A stretch of DNA of 64,000 bases, taken from the NCBI RefSeq assembly GCF_009870825.1, contig NZ_WTWY01000006.1:248001-312000 (forward strand), written 5' to 3'. Numbering within the stretch: the stretch's first letter is position 1; each line of letters starts with the position of its first letter. Of this stretch, positions 52,679 to 62,056 are shown one piece after another. A program made the position numbers and the translations under genes. The notes under the pieces were generated by a model. The model saw only the letters and a list, made by a program, of their open reading frames with translations. It made no database searches and had not been told where the DNA came from. The DNA comes from Paenibacillus sp. USDA918EY. GTDB lineage: Bacteria > Bacillota > Bacilli > Paenibacillales > Paenibacillaceae.

Positions 52679-53573
52679 ATGAACATTGCCATTTGCGGCG
52701 GTACGGGCTTTATCGGACAAGCGCTGACCGAACATTTGCTTCGCCGGGGGCATGACGTGACGGTCATTTCCCGAAACCATGCGCCTGAAGAACAAACCGG
52801 AGCGCGTCGCCTGACATGGGATCAAATCAAAGCCGAACCGGAACTTCTGGAAGGAACCGGGGCGATCGTGAATTTGGCCGGGGCTTCGCTAAATCAGCGC
52901 TGGACGCCAAAAGCCAAACGGAGCATCATGGACTCCCGTTTGACCACCGTCCTTGCCGTGGCCAAACTCGTTCAAGCGCTGCGCGAGAAACCGGCGGTTG
53001 TCGTTCAAGGATCCGCGGTCGCCGTTTACGGTACCTCGCTCACCGAAACCTTTGACGAGGACAGCCCGTCCCATGTCGTCGATTTCCCCTCCTCCGTCGT
53101 CAAAGAATGGGAGGATGCCGCCGATGAGATTTCGGGCGTTCGGCTGATCAAACTTCGGACCGGCGTCGTGTTGGGCAACGGCGGCGGAGCGTTTCCGCTG
53201 ATGAAGCTGCCGTATATGCTCGGATTCGGCGGCCGCATCGGCAACGGCAAGCAGTGGGTGACCCTGGATTCATCTTCATGATATCGTTCGTTTGATCGAA
53301 TACTGCATCACCCAACCCGATATCAGCGGGCCGGTGAACGCCACGGCTCCGGAGCCGGTTACCAACAGCATGTTCGGACAAACGGTCGGCCAAGTTTATC
53401 GCCGCCCCCATTGGTTTCCGGTACCGTCGTTTATGATGAAGGCCGTACTGGGGGAACTTTCCCTCATGCTGTTGAAGGGACAGCGGGTCATCCCGGAAAA
53501 GCTCCTGACCCACGGCTTCCGTTTCGAGTATCCGACATTGAGGCAGGCCCTTCAGGATTTGAAGGAGCACTAG
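52679..53573 (+). pseudogene. TIGR01777-family epimerase, interrupted by a +1 frameshift
   Basis: NAD-binding SDR protein of the YfcH/TIGR01777 type, 297 residues if repaired. It begins MNIAICGGTGFIGQALTEHL. The frame runs through GVVLGNGGGAFPLMKLPYML and QWVT, then stops at 53279-53281. The sequence CCC at 53262-53264 has one base too many. Dropping one C gives WVTWIHLHDIVRLIEYC, the expected family motif, and an open frame to 53573 ending LRQALQDLKEH. The C-terminal part has GPVNATAPEPVTN and RVIPEKLLTHGF. No other damage is seen, so a sequencing error at a C-run is as likely as a real mutation. Confidence 0.88.
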
Positions 53574-55609
53574 GCGGAACGGAACGTATAATGCCCCTTG
53601 ACGATGACGAACGTGTCTCCGTCATGAAGCGAATATTCCTTATAAGGTACCATCGCTTCCCCTCTCAGCCGGGTCCCGTTTTTCGAGCCGAGATCCTTGA
53701 TCCGGAATGTCCCGTCATCGCCCCGGCTGAGCTCCACATGCGCGCGCGATGTTCCAACGGAGGATTCCACGTATTGCGATACTTCCGCGGACCGGCCGAT
53801 AACGAAATGCTGCTGCTTCAGCTCGATCCGTTCGGAGCCTGTTCCCCCCTCCCCTTCTCTGAGCAAATAACCCAAAGGAAGGGCAGCTATGGATACAGAA
53901 TGGCCGCCGCCGGAAGCCGGGGGCGGGTTTAACAGGACGGTCGCTCCGCCTCCCGGCTGCAGGATTTCCGTTTTTAGCCCAATTCGGCCGTAATACTCCC
54001 GCTCGTCCGTATCCGGATATGAAAGAACATCCGGTTCTTGCGAGTGGTTTCGTTCGCCACGGCGCAGGGCCGGCTCTTCATGGCGCAAGTTCGGCTCACC
54101 ACGGCTCAGGCCCGGCTCTTCATGGCGCAGGTTCCGCTCACCACGGCTCAGGCCCGGCTCGCCGCGGCTCCCCGTTTGTTCGGAAACGTCTCTTGCTCCG
54201 AAGTGGCGTATACCGTTATCGTTCTTATCGGCGGCATCCTGCGAAGGAAACTTCCATTTCCATTCCGGTTCGGGATCTTCCTCCGGTTTTCCCAAACCTT
54301 TCTCCCTGTTTTTTCTCCCGGTTCTCAAAAATCCGGTAAATTGCTCCACCTCAAAACGGGAACGTCCCTGACGAGGTTTCGCGGAGAGCTCAACCGAACC
54401 GAAATCAGGCAGTGCCTCGAACGGAACGGAATCCGCCTCCGCCTGTTTTGGGGCAAAGAGCTTGCCCATCCAGCTCATGGCTGCAACGATCCCCAAGATC
54501 ACCGTAAGCGAAGCGCATAGAATCAGCGTCCCTTTACCCGGATCCGCCATGTAAATCATTCGCCACGCAATCGCCGCGCCAAGCAAACAACCAAGCGCAA
54601 TGTACGTTTTGCGGGCCGATGCCGACTTTGCTTTCTCCTCATCGTCCTCTTTCTCTACCTCCGCTTCTTGATCTTTACGGCCCCAGCTTTTCAGGAAGTC
54701 AGGGTACGTATCGTCGTTCCGGCCTTGATCATGGAGCCTTGGCAAGTAAGATTCTCCGGCAGGAGGAGCCCCGCTGCCAACGGTGTTTCTTGCAGCCGAA
54801 GCTTCGGTGCGTTCCCTGCGGGGCTCAACGGCCTGCAACGGCCTGGCCTGCTTTTCCTGCAGACGGGAAACGGCACCCGACTGCGGCCGCGAAAGAGACC
54901 CCATGCTCGGCGCCAAATGTTCCTCCCTCCCCAAACGGCCCGCGTCTTCCCTGCGGAAAGGTTCTTGAATCCGATAATCCCGCTGTCCGGACGTCGCGAC
55001 ACTTTCGCTTCCGCCGCCGGAAGCTTGATCGCCTTCCCCGGATAAAAGGCCAAGCAGCAGCTTTTTGAAACCTCCCGGTGTAAAATCCTCGGATGCCGTA
55101 AACTGCAGCAGCTGCTGCACGCCGCTGCCGCTCAGTTCGGTGACGGAAGCCATAAACCGGGTAACCAGTTCTTTTAAGCCCTCCTTGATCGGCTTCAAGC
55201 CTTCCGTCCGCTTTAAAGGAATATAGGTCAGATATAACGTCCCTTCTTGCAGCGACCCGTCCACGAAAATGTAGTCTTCATCCAACACGTATTTAAGCGG
55301 CTGCAGCATGTACATCGCGCTTTCCTCCAGCGCTTCGGCCACCTGCAGCAGCAAACCGTAATATTCCGTCATGTTGATCTTTTCGCTTCTCAGCATATGG
55401 GAGAGCATCTTCTTTTCGGTGATGTCATACCACAGCGTGACCTGAAGGTCGACTTCTTTTACATGAAGGGGCAAAAAGCGCGGAATCCGCGAAGCAGCGA
55501 TCATCGACGCCTCTACCTTGCCCAGTTCGTCCGAACGGATGCCGGCGCGGTCGGACAGCACCATATAAGTGCCCCCTTGTTGCATAAAATCACGCGATAA
55601 ACCCATCAT
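53570..55609 (-). CDS. FHA domain protein of the Tad locus (DUF6382-like N-terminus)
   Basis: A 679-residue membrane protein. The N-terminal 200 residues resemble the domain usually found before FHA in Firmicute Tad loci. A low-complexity linker follows, then two helices (about 345-400), an unusual 14-residue tandem repeat (about 480-525) and a C-terminal FHA domain (about 600-675). The FHA domain has FVIGRSAEVSQYVESSVGTS and IKDLGSKNGTRLRG, the phosphothreonine-binding pattern. It overlaps the epimerase gene by 4 bp at its 3' end, convergently. The ATG follows AGGTGA. It may link pilus assembly to Ser/Thr kinase signalling (inference). Confidence 0.8.
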   Translation of the reverse strand: MMGLSRDFMQQGGTYMVLSDRAGIRSDELGKVEASMIAASRIPRFLPLHVKEVDLQVTLWYDITEKKMLSHMLRSEKINMTEYYGLLLQVAEALEESAMYMLQPLKYVLDEDYIFVDGSLQEGTLYLTYIPLKRTEGLKPIKEGLKELVTRFMASVTELSGSGVQQLLQFTASEDFTPGGFKKLLLGLLSGEGDQASGGGSESVATSGQRDYRIQEPFRREDAGRLGREEHLAPSMGSLSRPQSGAVSRLQEKQARPLQAVEPRRERTEASAARNTVGSGAPPAGESYLPRLHDQGRNDDTYPDFLKSWGRKDQEAEVEKEDDEEKAKSASARKTYIALGCLLGAAIAWRMIYMADPGKGTLILCASLTVILGIVAAMSWMGKLFAPKQAEADSVPFEALPDFGSVELSAKPRQGRSRFEVEQFTGFLRTGRKNREKGLGKPEEDPEPEWKWKFPSQDAADKNDNGIRHFGARDVSEQTGSRGEPGLSRGERNLRHEEPGLSRGEPNLRHEEPALRRGERNHSQEPDVLSYPDTDEREYYGRIGLKTEILQPGGGATVLLNPPPASGGGHSVSIAALPLGYLLREGEGGTGSERIELKQQHFVIGRSAEVSQYVESSVGTSRAHVELSRGDDGTFRIKDLGSKNGTRLRGEAMVPYKEYSLHDGDTFVIVKGHYTFRSA
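54031..54171 (-). repeat. 42-bp tandem repeat within the FHA gene
   Basis: Two full 42-bp units (54070-54111, 54112-54153), a 39-bp degenerate unit at 54031 and a partial unit after 54154. They encode EPGLSRGERNLRHE-like 14-residue units rich in charge, in the linker between the helices and the FHA domain. Confidence 0.85.
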
Positions 55610-55621
55610 TTCAGTTCACCT

Positions 55622-56137
55622 CTAGCCGATGGAATACATGCAGGCGATCGCATAGCCGGGAAGGACGGCTATCATAAAGGGAAATCGGAGCTGCTGCTCT
55701 TTGCCTGCCGTTAGAGAACGGAAACTTTTCAATATAAAAAATCCGGCCAAATTTCGTAACACGTTCCGCATTCTTTGCATCGTCTCCCGTCTCCACAATA
55801 AAATCAGGAAGCCGATGACCCCGGCGCAAAGAACGGAATAGACGATGCACTGGACGGTTAGAAGCAGCCCCAGCCACGCGCCAACCCCGCCGAAAAACTT
55901 GACGTCTCCCGCTCCGACCGCTCCGATCAGATGCATGAGAAGCAGTAGAATAAATCCCGCCGCCAAACCTTTGATCGAAAACAACAGTCCTTGCAGTCCA
56001 TCCGCTGCCGTATGAAACAGGATACCGCCAAGCATTGCCGATACGGTCAGCCAATTCGGAATTTTCATCGTGCGGATATCCGTGACAAACGCCGCGATGA
56101 CGATCATCGCACAGCCCCAGATTGCAAAATCTACCAT
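55622..56137 (-). CDS. tadV: A24-family prepilin peptidase (TadV/CpaA)
   Basis: A 171-residue membrane aspartic peptidase that processes prepilins. The two catalytic Asp are visible: Asp20 in VTDIRTMKIPNWL and Asp78 in GAVGAGDVKFFGG. About five helices; it lacks the N-methylase domain, as in Tad systems. It should cut the Flp pilin encoded at 60096-60290. It lies 12 bp before the FHA gene. Confidence 0.92.
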   Translation of the reverse strand: MVDFAIWGCAMIVIAAFVTDIRTMKIPNWLTVSAMLGGILFHTAADGLQGLLFSIKGLAAGFILLLLMHLIGAVGAGDVKFFGGVGAWLGLLLTVQCIVYSVLCAGVIGFLILLWRRETMQRMRNVLRNLAGFFILKSFRSLTAGKEQQLRFPFMIAVLPGYAIACMYSIG

Positions 56138-56204
56138 GTTTGAGCATTCCCCCCTCTTTATTTAGACCGCTTTTGCCGCTTGGACAAACGAACCGGCCCT
56201 TCGT

Positions 56205-57209
56205 TTATCCTTTGACGACCGTAAACATCACTTCCATCTTTTTGCCGTCCGATGTAGTAATCACAAACGGCCACGTGCCGGGCGTCGTATTCGTTCCGAC
56301 GAACCATTCCCATTCGACATACCCTTCGGCATCCGCCTGTTTGTCCCCGAGGTATTTCGCCGTGCTCTGGCCGCTTTTATAAAACACGGCCAGATTGGCC
56401 GACATCCCGGGCTCGATTTTGGCGCGGACCTTCGCTTTTTTTCCGACGTAAGCCGGGTCCGGCTTTTCAAGAATGGCGATTTCGGTTCCGTCGGAGCCCT
56501 CACCGTCCCCTGGGTTTGATCCTTCTTCCGTTTCCCCGATCCAAAGCCGTTCCTGCGCTTTCGCTTGAAGCACGATTTTTTTGTTCAATAACGGCACCTT
56601 CATCGGCAGCTCGTAACTGACCTCGATCGCAAAATAAGGATCGGTTCGGGTCCGAAGGTTTGGAATTTGGATATTCGAGACATGAATTCGTTCATAATCG
56701 AGCAGCCGGCTTTCCATATATGGCTTTAGAATCGGCTTCACGACCGGGTCAAGAACAGCCTCGGCAGCCTGGTTTTTCAAATCCTGAAGCGGTTCGTCGG
56801 CCTTGGCGGCCGCGTTCGCCATCCATTCGTTCAAGGGCGGGGGCAGCGTGTCCGTGTACTGGGAAGCCCACTCGGATAAAGAAAGCTTCGGGATGCTCCA
56901 GCTTCCTGCCGACTTCTTGCCGTCTTCGCCTTTGTCGGGCGTTTTTCGTTCGATGGCCAAAGCAACCGGGTACATATGGGTCGATACCGTTTTTACCGTA
57001 TCGGACACCGTGCTTTGCAGCGCGGTCGATACCAACGTCATTTGCACGATATATATAAGGAAAAGCACGAAAAAGATAAACATCGGCATCACCAGGGATG
57101 CTTCGACGACCATGCTCCCCTGCTCGTCCCGGGCCGATCGGGCGCTCCCGCGCCACGTGCGTTTTATCCATCCGCCGCTAGTAAGAATAATCCGCTTGTT
57201 TGACCGCAT
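56205..57209 (-). CDS. TadE-like pseudopilin with long C-terminal region
   Basis: A 334-residue protein. After a basic N-terminus comes EQGSMVVEASLVMPMFIFFV, the TadE-type hydrophobic helix with the Glu at the pilin-like +5 position. The remainder is extracytoplasmic and ends in a beta-rich domain (about 240-334) with PDPAYVGKKAKVRAKIEPGM. That part looks like an Ig-like or carboxypeptidase-regulatory fold (inference). The ATG follows GGAAGGAAACC and overlaps the TadG-like gene by 32 bp. Confidence 0.75.
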   Translation of the reverse strand: MRSNKRIILTSGGWIKRTWRGSARSARDEQGSMVVEASLVMPMFIFFVLFLIYIVQMTLVSTALQSTVSDTVKTVSTHMYPVALAIERKTPDKGEDGKKSAGSWSIPKLSLSEWASQYTDTLPPPLNEWMANAAAKADEPLQDLKNQAAEAVLDPVVKPILKPYMESRLLDYERIHVSNIQIPNLRTRTDPYFAIEVSYELPMKVPLLNKKIVLQAKAQERLWIGETEEGSNPGDGEGSDGTEIAILEKPDPAYVGKKAKVRAKIEPGMSANLAVFYKSGQSTAKYLGDKQADAEGYVEWEWFVGTNTTPGTWPFVITTSDGKKMEVMFTVVKG

Positions 57210-59409
57210 AATATCGGTTTCCTTCCACTTCGTCCGAACCACCCCCGGCTTTCCCGATCATTTTCATTACGCCGGGAAGAAACCAAAGCCGCATGCCGAT
57301 CTTCACTTCCCCCGAGGCATACGTGGCCCTTTCCGCCGGGTTGATTCCCGTATTGAACCGGATCAGCGCCAACATGCGCGACATCTTCTTCTCATTGTTG
57401 CTGTGAATCAGCAGAAAAAGGCGAAGATGGTCGCGATAGGTCAATTTCACTTTGATGTAGCTGGACAACTCGACCGAGCCCGTGGTACACAACGTAATCA
57501 TGTCGGCGATCGCCATTTCGACGCCGTAGAGCAGAGCGGCGGCGAGCACAAGCAGCGGATGGCCGAGACCGCTGTTTTTCACAAGCCCTTCCATCGTGCG
57601 GATGGCCAGCCTGGACGCGAAAATTTCCGCGTAAGCCGCCGAGATGTTGCCTACAGGGTTGTGGAACCCGTACACGATGTATTCCAGCTCCTGGTTCCGG
57701 ATGCTTAATTGATTCATGGCGGCGTCTCCCAAATCCGCGTTCGGATTTGCAGCGGCTTCTTTCAAACAGCTGATGTCGAAATGATTGAAATACATGGCCG
57801 CGTATTCATTTTGAAGCAATTCATCCTTGACGCCGGACATCATTCCCCCCAAGGCGCCGTACAGCCCGTCCATCCCGTTCATCGCCGATTTGCCCGCGTC
57901 ATAGGGATCGTCGTCCAAATCCGCTCCCCGGGTCTCCCCTTCGGCGGCCTGCTTATTAAAAGCGATGCTTTCGTTGAAGTAGGTTTGAACCGTTTGATAT
58001 TCTTCCATATAACCCTTCGCCTTTTGATCCAACTCGTTGATCCGTTCCAAAATCTTCGCGGCCTCTTTCAGCTTGGCTTTGCCTTGCTTTTCCTTTTCCT
58101 TCCGTTCCTTGTCCGAACCCCGGTGCTGTTCGAGCAGGGCCGCTTCCTGATCCAGCTTGTTGGCTGAACCCGATTCGGCATACGTTTGCAAATAACCGTC
58201 AATGTCGCCCCGTGCGGCAATAACTGTGCTTTTCATGCCGCTTGAGCTGCCGTAAAGCCCCGACGCGCCCGCCAAAGCCGAGCGGGCCGAGGAAAGGCTC
58301 TGGTCGACACGCCGGTATGCATCCCGCTGGCGGCCTATCTCTTGCTTCAAATCGCCGAACAGACTCTCGCTCAGCAGCAGCTGGTCGGTTTGCCCGCGCA
58401 ATCCGCGGATGGCCGCCGAGTCGTCCCCGGACGTTTCGGCAGCCTGCCCGGGAATGATGCTCCGCGACACCTCGTCGTAACCGGCGCTTTCGGCACGGTG
58501 TTCGGAGGCCGCAATCACTTCCTTCATTCTTTCATTCAAGTCGAAGGCTTCCTCCCAGGCTTGGTCCGCCTCCTGCAGCAGCTTGACGTGACTGTCCGCC
58601 GCCGAGCTTTGTTTGGCGCCGAACCGTTTCATGACGTCCGCCGAGTCCGACAAATAGTCTCGGATCTCATCCGCGTATTGCGGCTCCTCGTCTTCGCTAC
58701 GATTCGCGTCTTCATTCGCTTTGCTGACGTAATCGTCGTATTGGGCCGCGATTCCCGCCGCCGTCGTTACCCGCGAGGACCCGAGGGATTCATTCGATAT
58801 GGACGTGGAATACAGTCCCATAAGAACTCCGGGGATGCCGCCCGCGCTTTGGGAAGCCTGTCTCTGCTTGGCCAGCATCCGGTCGAGCGCCGCCTCCCGC
58901 TTGTCGTACAGCTTTTGCAGCTTCCGCAGCACGTCGACCGTATCGGACGCTTCTTTCATCGAAGAAGACAACGGCTTCAGCTTGCTTGTAAGCTCAAGCG
59001 TAAAATCGATCGGCGCCTTGTATTTCATCTCCTCCCCGATTTCGCGGTTGAAAATTTCGTAATCGCCCAGCATCCGATCCATCTGCAGCCCGGAGGTATC
59101 CAGTTCCATCGGCAGCAGATCAAACCGGTCGCTCCTTTTCCCCTTTTCCAAACTGCTGTTCAATACCCCCGCCATGATCCGGTCCCCGCTTTGTTCCCCA
59201 TAGGCAAACAAGCCGTAACGCTCCTGCAGCTCCACATCGTAGGAAGACATGACGGAACGAACCGCGGCGCGCACCAGCCGCTCGCTTTGTACCTTCATCG
59301 CCGCGATGCGGGCGTAATCGATAAAAAGAGCGACAAATGCAAATATAAAGGCAAGGATCATGATCAAAAACACGGAAACCGAACCGTTTTCCCCTTGTCT
59401 TCCCAACAC
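57178..59409 (-). CDS. TadG-like pilus-locus protein (DUF5702-like)
   Basis: A 743-residue protein. The N-terminal helix (about 7-32) is in GENGSVSVFLIMILAFIFAF, followed by DYARIAAMKVQSERLVRAAV and SSYDVELQERYGLFAYG. The rest is a large, helical, charged region, including a coiled coil near residues 430-475. The proposed start is GTG 59409, 9 nt after AAGGAGG; a TTG next to it is an alternative. Position between two TadE-like genes supports a minor pilin or assembly role. Confidence 0.72.
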   Translation of the reverse strand: MLGRQGENGSVSVFLIMILAFIFAFVALFIDYARIAAMKVQSERLVRAAVRSVMSSYDVELQERYGLFAYGEQSGDRIMAGVLNSSLEKGKRSDRFDLLPMELDTSGLQMDRMLGDYEIFNREIGEEMKYKAPIDFTLELTSKLKPLSSSMKEASDTVDVLRKLQKLYDKREAALDRMLAKQRQASQSAGGIPGVLMGLYSTSISNESLGSSRVTTAAGIAAQYDDYVSKANEDANRSEDEEPQYADEIRDYLSDSADVMKRFGAKQSSAADSHVKLLQEADQAWEEAFDLNERMKEVIAASEHRAESAGYDEVSRSIIPGQAAETSGDDSAAIRGLRGQTDQLLLSESLFGDLKQEIGRQRDAYRRVDQSLSSARSALAGASGLYGSSSGMKSTVIAARGDIDGYLQTYAESGSANKLDQEAALLEQHRGSDKERKEKEKQGKAKLKEAAKILERINELDQKAKGYMEEYQTVQTYFNESIAFNKQAAEGETRGADLDDDPYDAGKSAMNGMDGLYGALGGMMSGVKDELLQNEYAAMYFNHFDISCLKEAAANPNADLGDAAMNQLSIRNQELEYIVYGFHNPVGNISAAYAEIFASRLAIRTMEGLVKNSGLGHPLLVLAAALLYGVEMAIADMITLCTTGSVELSSYIKVKLTYRDHLRLFLLIHSNNEKKMSRMLALIRFNTGINPAERATYASGEVKIGMRLWFLPGVMKMIGKAGGGSDEVEGNRYYAVKQADYSY

Positions 59410-59428
59410 CTGCTCCCACCTCCTTCCG

Positions 59429-60118
59429 CTACTTCCCCGAAGACCGGAATTGATCCAGCACCGATCCGACGCTGCCTTGATCCATTTTGCCGCTGTCGCC
59501 GCCACCTTTGAATTTCGAAGCGTAATACCTCATCAGATCCACGGTCCGTATGAATTCGACAGGTTCCGCTACCACCGACTTGGCATAAGTCTTCGCATCC
59601 GATCCTTCTTCGAGCAAGACGTCCAGCGGCGGAAGCGTCAGCATCCGGGCGAGGTCCACCCTCACCGCCCGCTGAAGAACCGTGTTCTTGTAGCTGATCT
59701 CGCCCGTCATCTCGGGCGGCACCATGCTGCCGGAACGGTTCATTTTGACGATCGGAAGGGCTCCGCTTCCGCCGGTTTTTCCGGGAAGCTTGACGATGTC
59801 CGTTTTCTCCGTTAACCCGCTCCAGCCAAACAGCGTCCCAAGCATCCCGTCATCGCTCAGTCTCCAATACAAGGAATCATGTTCTCCCTTGGCCACCCGG
59901 CCGGTGGCCGCCTGCTTATGGCTGTTGTCCCAGCTGTATGCCGCCCGCTCCGCCACGGCGGAAGCCGTCTGGTGCAGGAAGCTCTGCTGATAAACATACA
60001 GGCAAAAAAATACGAGGATCATCGTGACAAACAGGACGATCGGAAGGACGAGGGAAGCCTCGACCGTAAAACTTCCCTCGCTGCTTTTAAGAGGATTAGT
60101 TGTCCGAAAAAACTTCAT
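59429..60118 (-). CDS. tadE: TadE-like pseudopilin
   Basis: A 229-residue protein with the TadE motif SSEGSFTVEASLVLPIVLFV and one N-terminal helix (about 20-45), then an extracytoplasmic region. Prepilin-type cleavage before the SFTVE segment is expected. It overlaps the Flp gene by 23 bp and precedes the TadG-like gene. Confidence 0.8.
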   Translation of the reverse strand: MKFFRTTNPLKSSEGSFTVEASLVLPIVLFVTMILVFFCLYVYQQSFLHQTASAVAERAAYSWDNSHKQAATGRVAKGEHDSLYWRLSDDGMLGTLFGWSGLTEKTDIVKLPGKTGGSGALPIVKMNRSGSMVPPEMTGEISYKNTVLQRAVRVDLARMLTLPPLDVLLEEGSDAKTYAKSVVAEPVEFIRTVDLMRYYASKFKGGGDSGKMDQGSVGSVLDQFRSSGK

Positions 60119-60290
60119 CGCTTTTCTTATCCACTTTCGTCAACAGCCGCTGAACGATGCGGAGAAGCTCCTTCCTGAACAACAGCGCGATAATAATGAT
60201 GACCGCGATGATCAAAATCATCTCGAGCATCCCTAGCCCATCTTCCCGCTTCCAAAAATCCTTTGCCTTGCTCCATGCGAACGTCAACAT
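60096..60290 (-). CDS. flp: Flp-type IVb pilin precursor
   Basis: A 64-residue prepilin, probably the major pilus subunit. The leader KREDG ends at Gly18, and the mature part would begin LGMLEMILIIAVIIIIALL with Glu at position +5, as type IV prepilin peptidases need. A charged C-terminal tail follows. The ATG follows GGAGGAATGAGGCA. It lies 13 bp after tadC. Confidence 0.85.
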   Translation of the reverse strand: MLTFAWSKAKDFWKREDGLGMLEMILIIAVIIIIALLFRKELLRIVQRLLTKVDKKSDEVFSDN

Positions 60291-60303
60291 TGCCTCATTC
60301 CTC

Positions 60304-61176
60304 CTATAAATTCATCATCATAAACGCAGGGGTTCCGACAAGCACGATGACAATCATGAATATGACGACCATCGGGAAAATCAGCTTGGAAGAAGCCTGT
60401 TCTCCCCGCGTTCGCGTAATGGCCTTCCGCTTTTCCCATAAGACCCGGGACAAATCCGTCAACGCCATCGCGAAGTCGTTGCCGCCCCGTCTGAAATTAA
60501 GCAGCACGGTGGTCGTAAAAATCGAAACCTCCTGCACCGCGCAGCGTTTGCTGAAATTTTCGAAAGATTGTTGAAATGAATATCCCCCTTCAAGGTCATC
60601 CGTCATCTTGATCAGCTCGCGGTAGAGCGGATGGCCGGTTTCATGCTTCTTCTGCTCCACGCAGCGGATGATCGCTTTCTGGACCGTTTCTCCCGCCCCG
60701 ACCAGGAGGACGATCTTGTTCAGCAGCTCCGGAAGCTCCATCAGGATGTCATGGTCCCGTTTGACGACCTTGCCGTGCATATCCTTGATCATGGCGGCAG
60801 GCAGAAGCACGGCCATCGCCCCGCCGATCGCCAACCCGGCAGCATCGCCCATGGCGACCGTCAACAAACAGCCCGTCACAAGCAAAAGCCAGCTGTAACC
60901 CATCATTTCCCCAACGTACAACAGCGTCATTTCGGCGCTGTGGCGCTGCCCGTTCAGCTTCTGAATCGAACGCTGGATTTTGAAGAAAAACAGCGGGAAC
61001 CGGGACATCAGCTTCAATCGTTCCAAAATGAACAGCATCGGAGGAACCAGCTTCTTCAGCCGGATCCCCTCCATTCGGAGCTTGGTCACGCTCCGGTATT
61101 TCGCGCCCCCGATCCGGTTCAGCACCACCCAACCTCCCGCCAGCAGAACCAGCATCACGACCGCAAGCAGCTTCAT
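60304..61176 (-). CDS. tadC: TadC-like type II secretion F protein
   Basis: A 290-residue inner-membrane platform protein. Helices lie at the N-terminus (4-20), in two central segments and at the C-terminus (about 265-288). The T2SSF-domain stretch has ELPELLNKIVLLVGAGETVQ and VLLNFRRGGNDFAMALTDLS. It follows tadB by 13 bp. Confidence 0.88.
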   Translation of the reverse strand: MKLLAVVMLVLLAGGWVVLNRIGGAKYRSVTKLRMEGIRLKKLVPPMLFILERLKLMSRFPLFFFKIQRSIQKLNGQRHSAEMTLLYVGEMMGYSWLLLVTGCLLTVAMGDAAGLAIGGAMAVLLPAAMIKDMHGKVVKRDHDILMELPELLNKIVLLVGAGETVQKAIIRCVEQKKHETGHPLYRELIKMTDDLEGGYSFQQSFENFSKRCAVQEVSIFTTTVLLNFRRGGNDFAMALTDLSRVLWEKRKAITRTRGEQASSKLIFPMVVIFMIVIVLVGTPAFMMMNL

Positions 61177-61189
61177 ATCCTCACCCCGC

Positions 61190-62056
61190 TCAAATGTTGA
61201 TGTTCATGATTTTGACGATCCAAATCAAACAGCCTGCCAGCCCAAGCAGGGCAAACGTCGAAATGATCATCCCGATGCCGCTGAACATCGGCGTCATGTA
61301 ATCGCCCGAGGTCAGGTTCATGAATACCAGCATCAAGACGGGCGCGGCAAGAAGCGCCTTCGACTCGAATTTTTTCTGGGCCACGAGGACGGCGATTTCC
61401 TGCTGAATGTCGAGTTTTTCGCCGATGATGGACGAAGTTCTGCGGATCACCTCCACCAGATCCCCTCCGGTCCGTTTGCACGTAATGAAGACATCCGCAA
61501 AATTCGTAATGTCCTCCATGGACGCCCTGCGGCTGAAATCCCTCAGCGCGTCTTCGATCGGTTCCCCATATTCCAAACGCGCGCAAATAATGGACAATTC
61601 GGTGATCAAATCGTTTTCGGCATCCGGATCCAGCATCCGCAAATCGGAAATCGCCTCCCGAAACCCGTTCTCCACCGACCGGCCGGCGGACAGCGAGGAT
61701 GAAAGCGAGTAAAGGGCCTGCTTAAAATGCACCTTCAATGCCGCACGTCTGCGCTCAAGCATATGTCTCCTCCAAAATTTGGGGACAAGCAAACCGCCAA
61801 GCGAAAGAACAAGTGCCATAAACCATTGATGGTAAAAGAGGTAGCCGATGCCGAAAAACACGAGGGCCCCCGACATGACGCACGCCGCCCGCTCAAACCT
61901 GCCAAGCACGTACACGCTGTAATCGGGCAGCTCCTTCCTCAAGGCCGGCTTAGCCTTGGGGCGGCCGCGCATGCGGCGTAGCATGCTCCCGCCGCGGATC
62001 CCGACCGCGTCCCCGCCGTGGCTGTCCCGCCCTTTGGCAACATGTCCCGATTTCAT
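61190..62056 (-). CDS. tadB: TadB-like type II secretion F protein
   Basis: A 288-residue inner-membrane platform protein, partner of TadC. It has SLSSSLSAGRSVENGFREAI and NFADVFITCKRTGGDLVEVI, the T2SSF signature, with helices near 57-95 and 225-285. The ATG overlaps the tadA stop as ATGA. Confidence 0.88.
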   Translation of the reverse strand: MKSGHVAKGRDSHGGDAVGIRGGSMLRRMRGRPKAKPALRKELPDYSVYVLGRFERAACVMSGALVFFGIGYLFYHQWFMALVLSLGGLLVPKFWRRHMLERRRAALKVHFKQALYSLSSSLSAGRSVENGFREAISDLRMLDPDAENDLITELSIICARLEYGEPIEDALRDFSRRASMEDITNFADVFITCKRTGGDLVEVIRRTSSIIGEKLDIQQEIAVLVAQKKFESKALLAAPVLMLVFMNLTSGDYMTPMFSGIGMIISTFALLGLAGCLIWIVKIMNINI

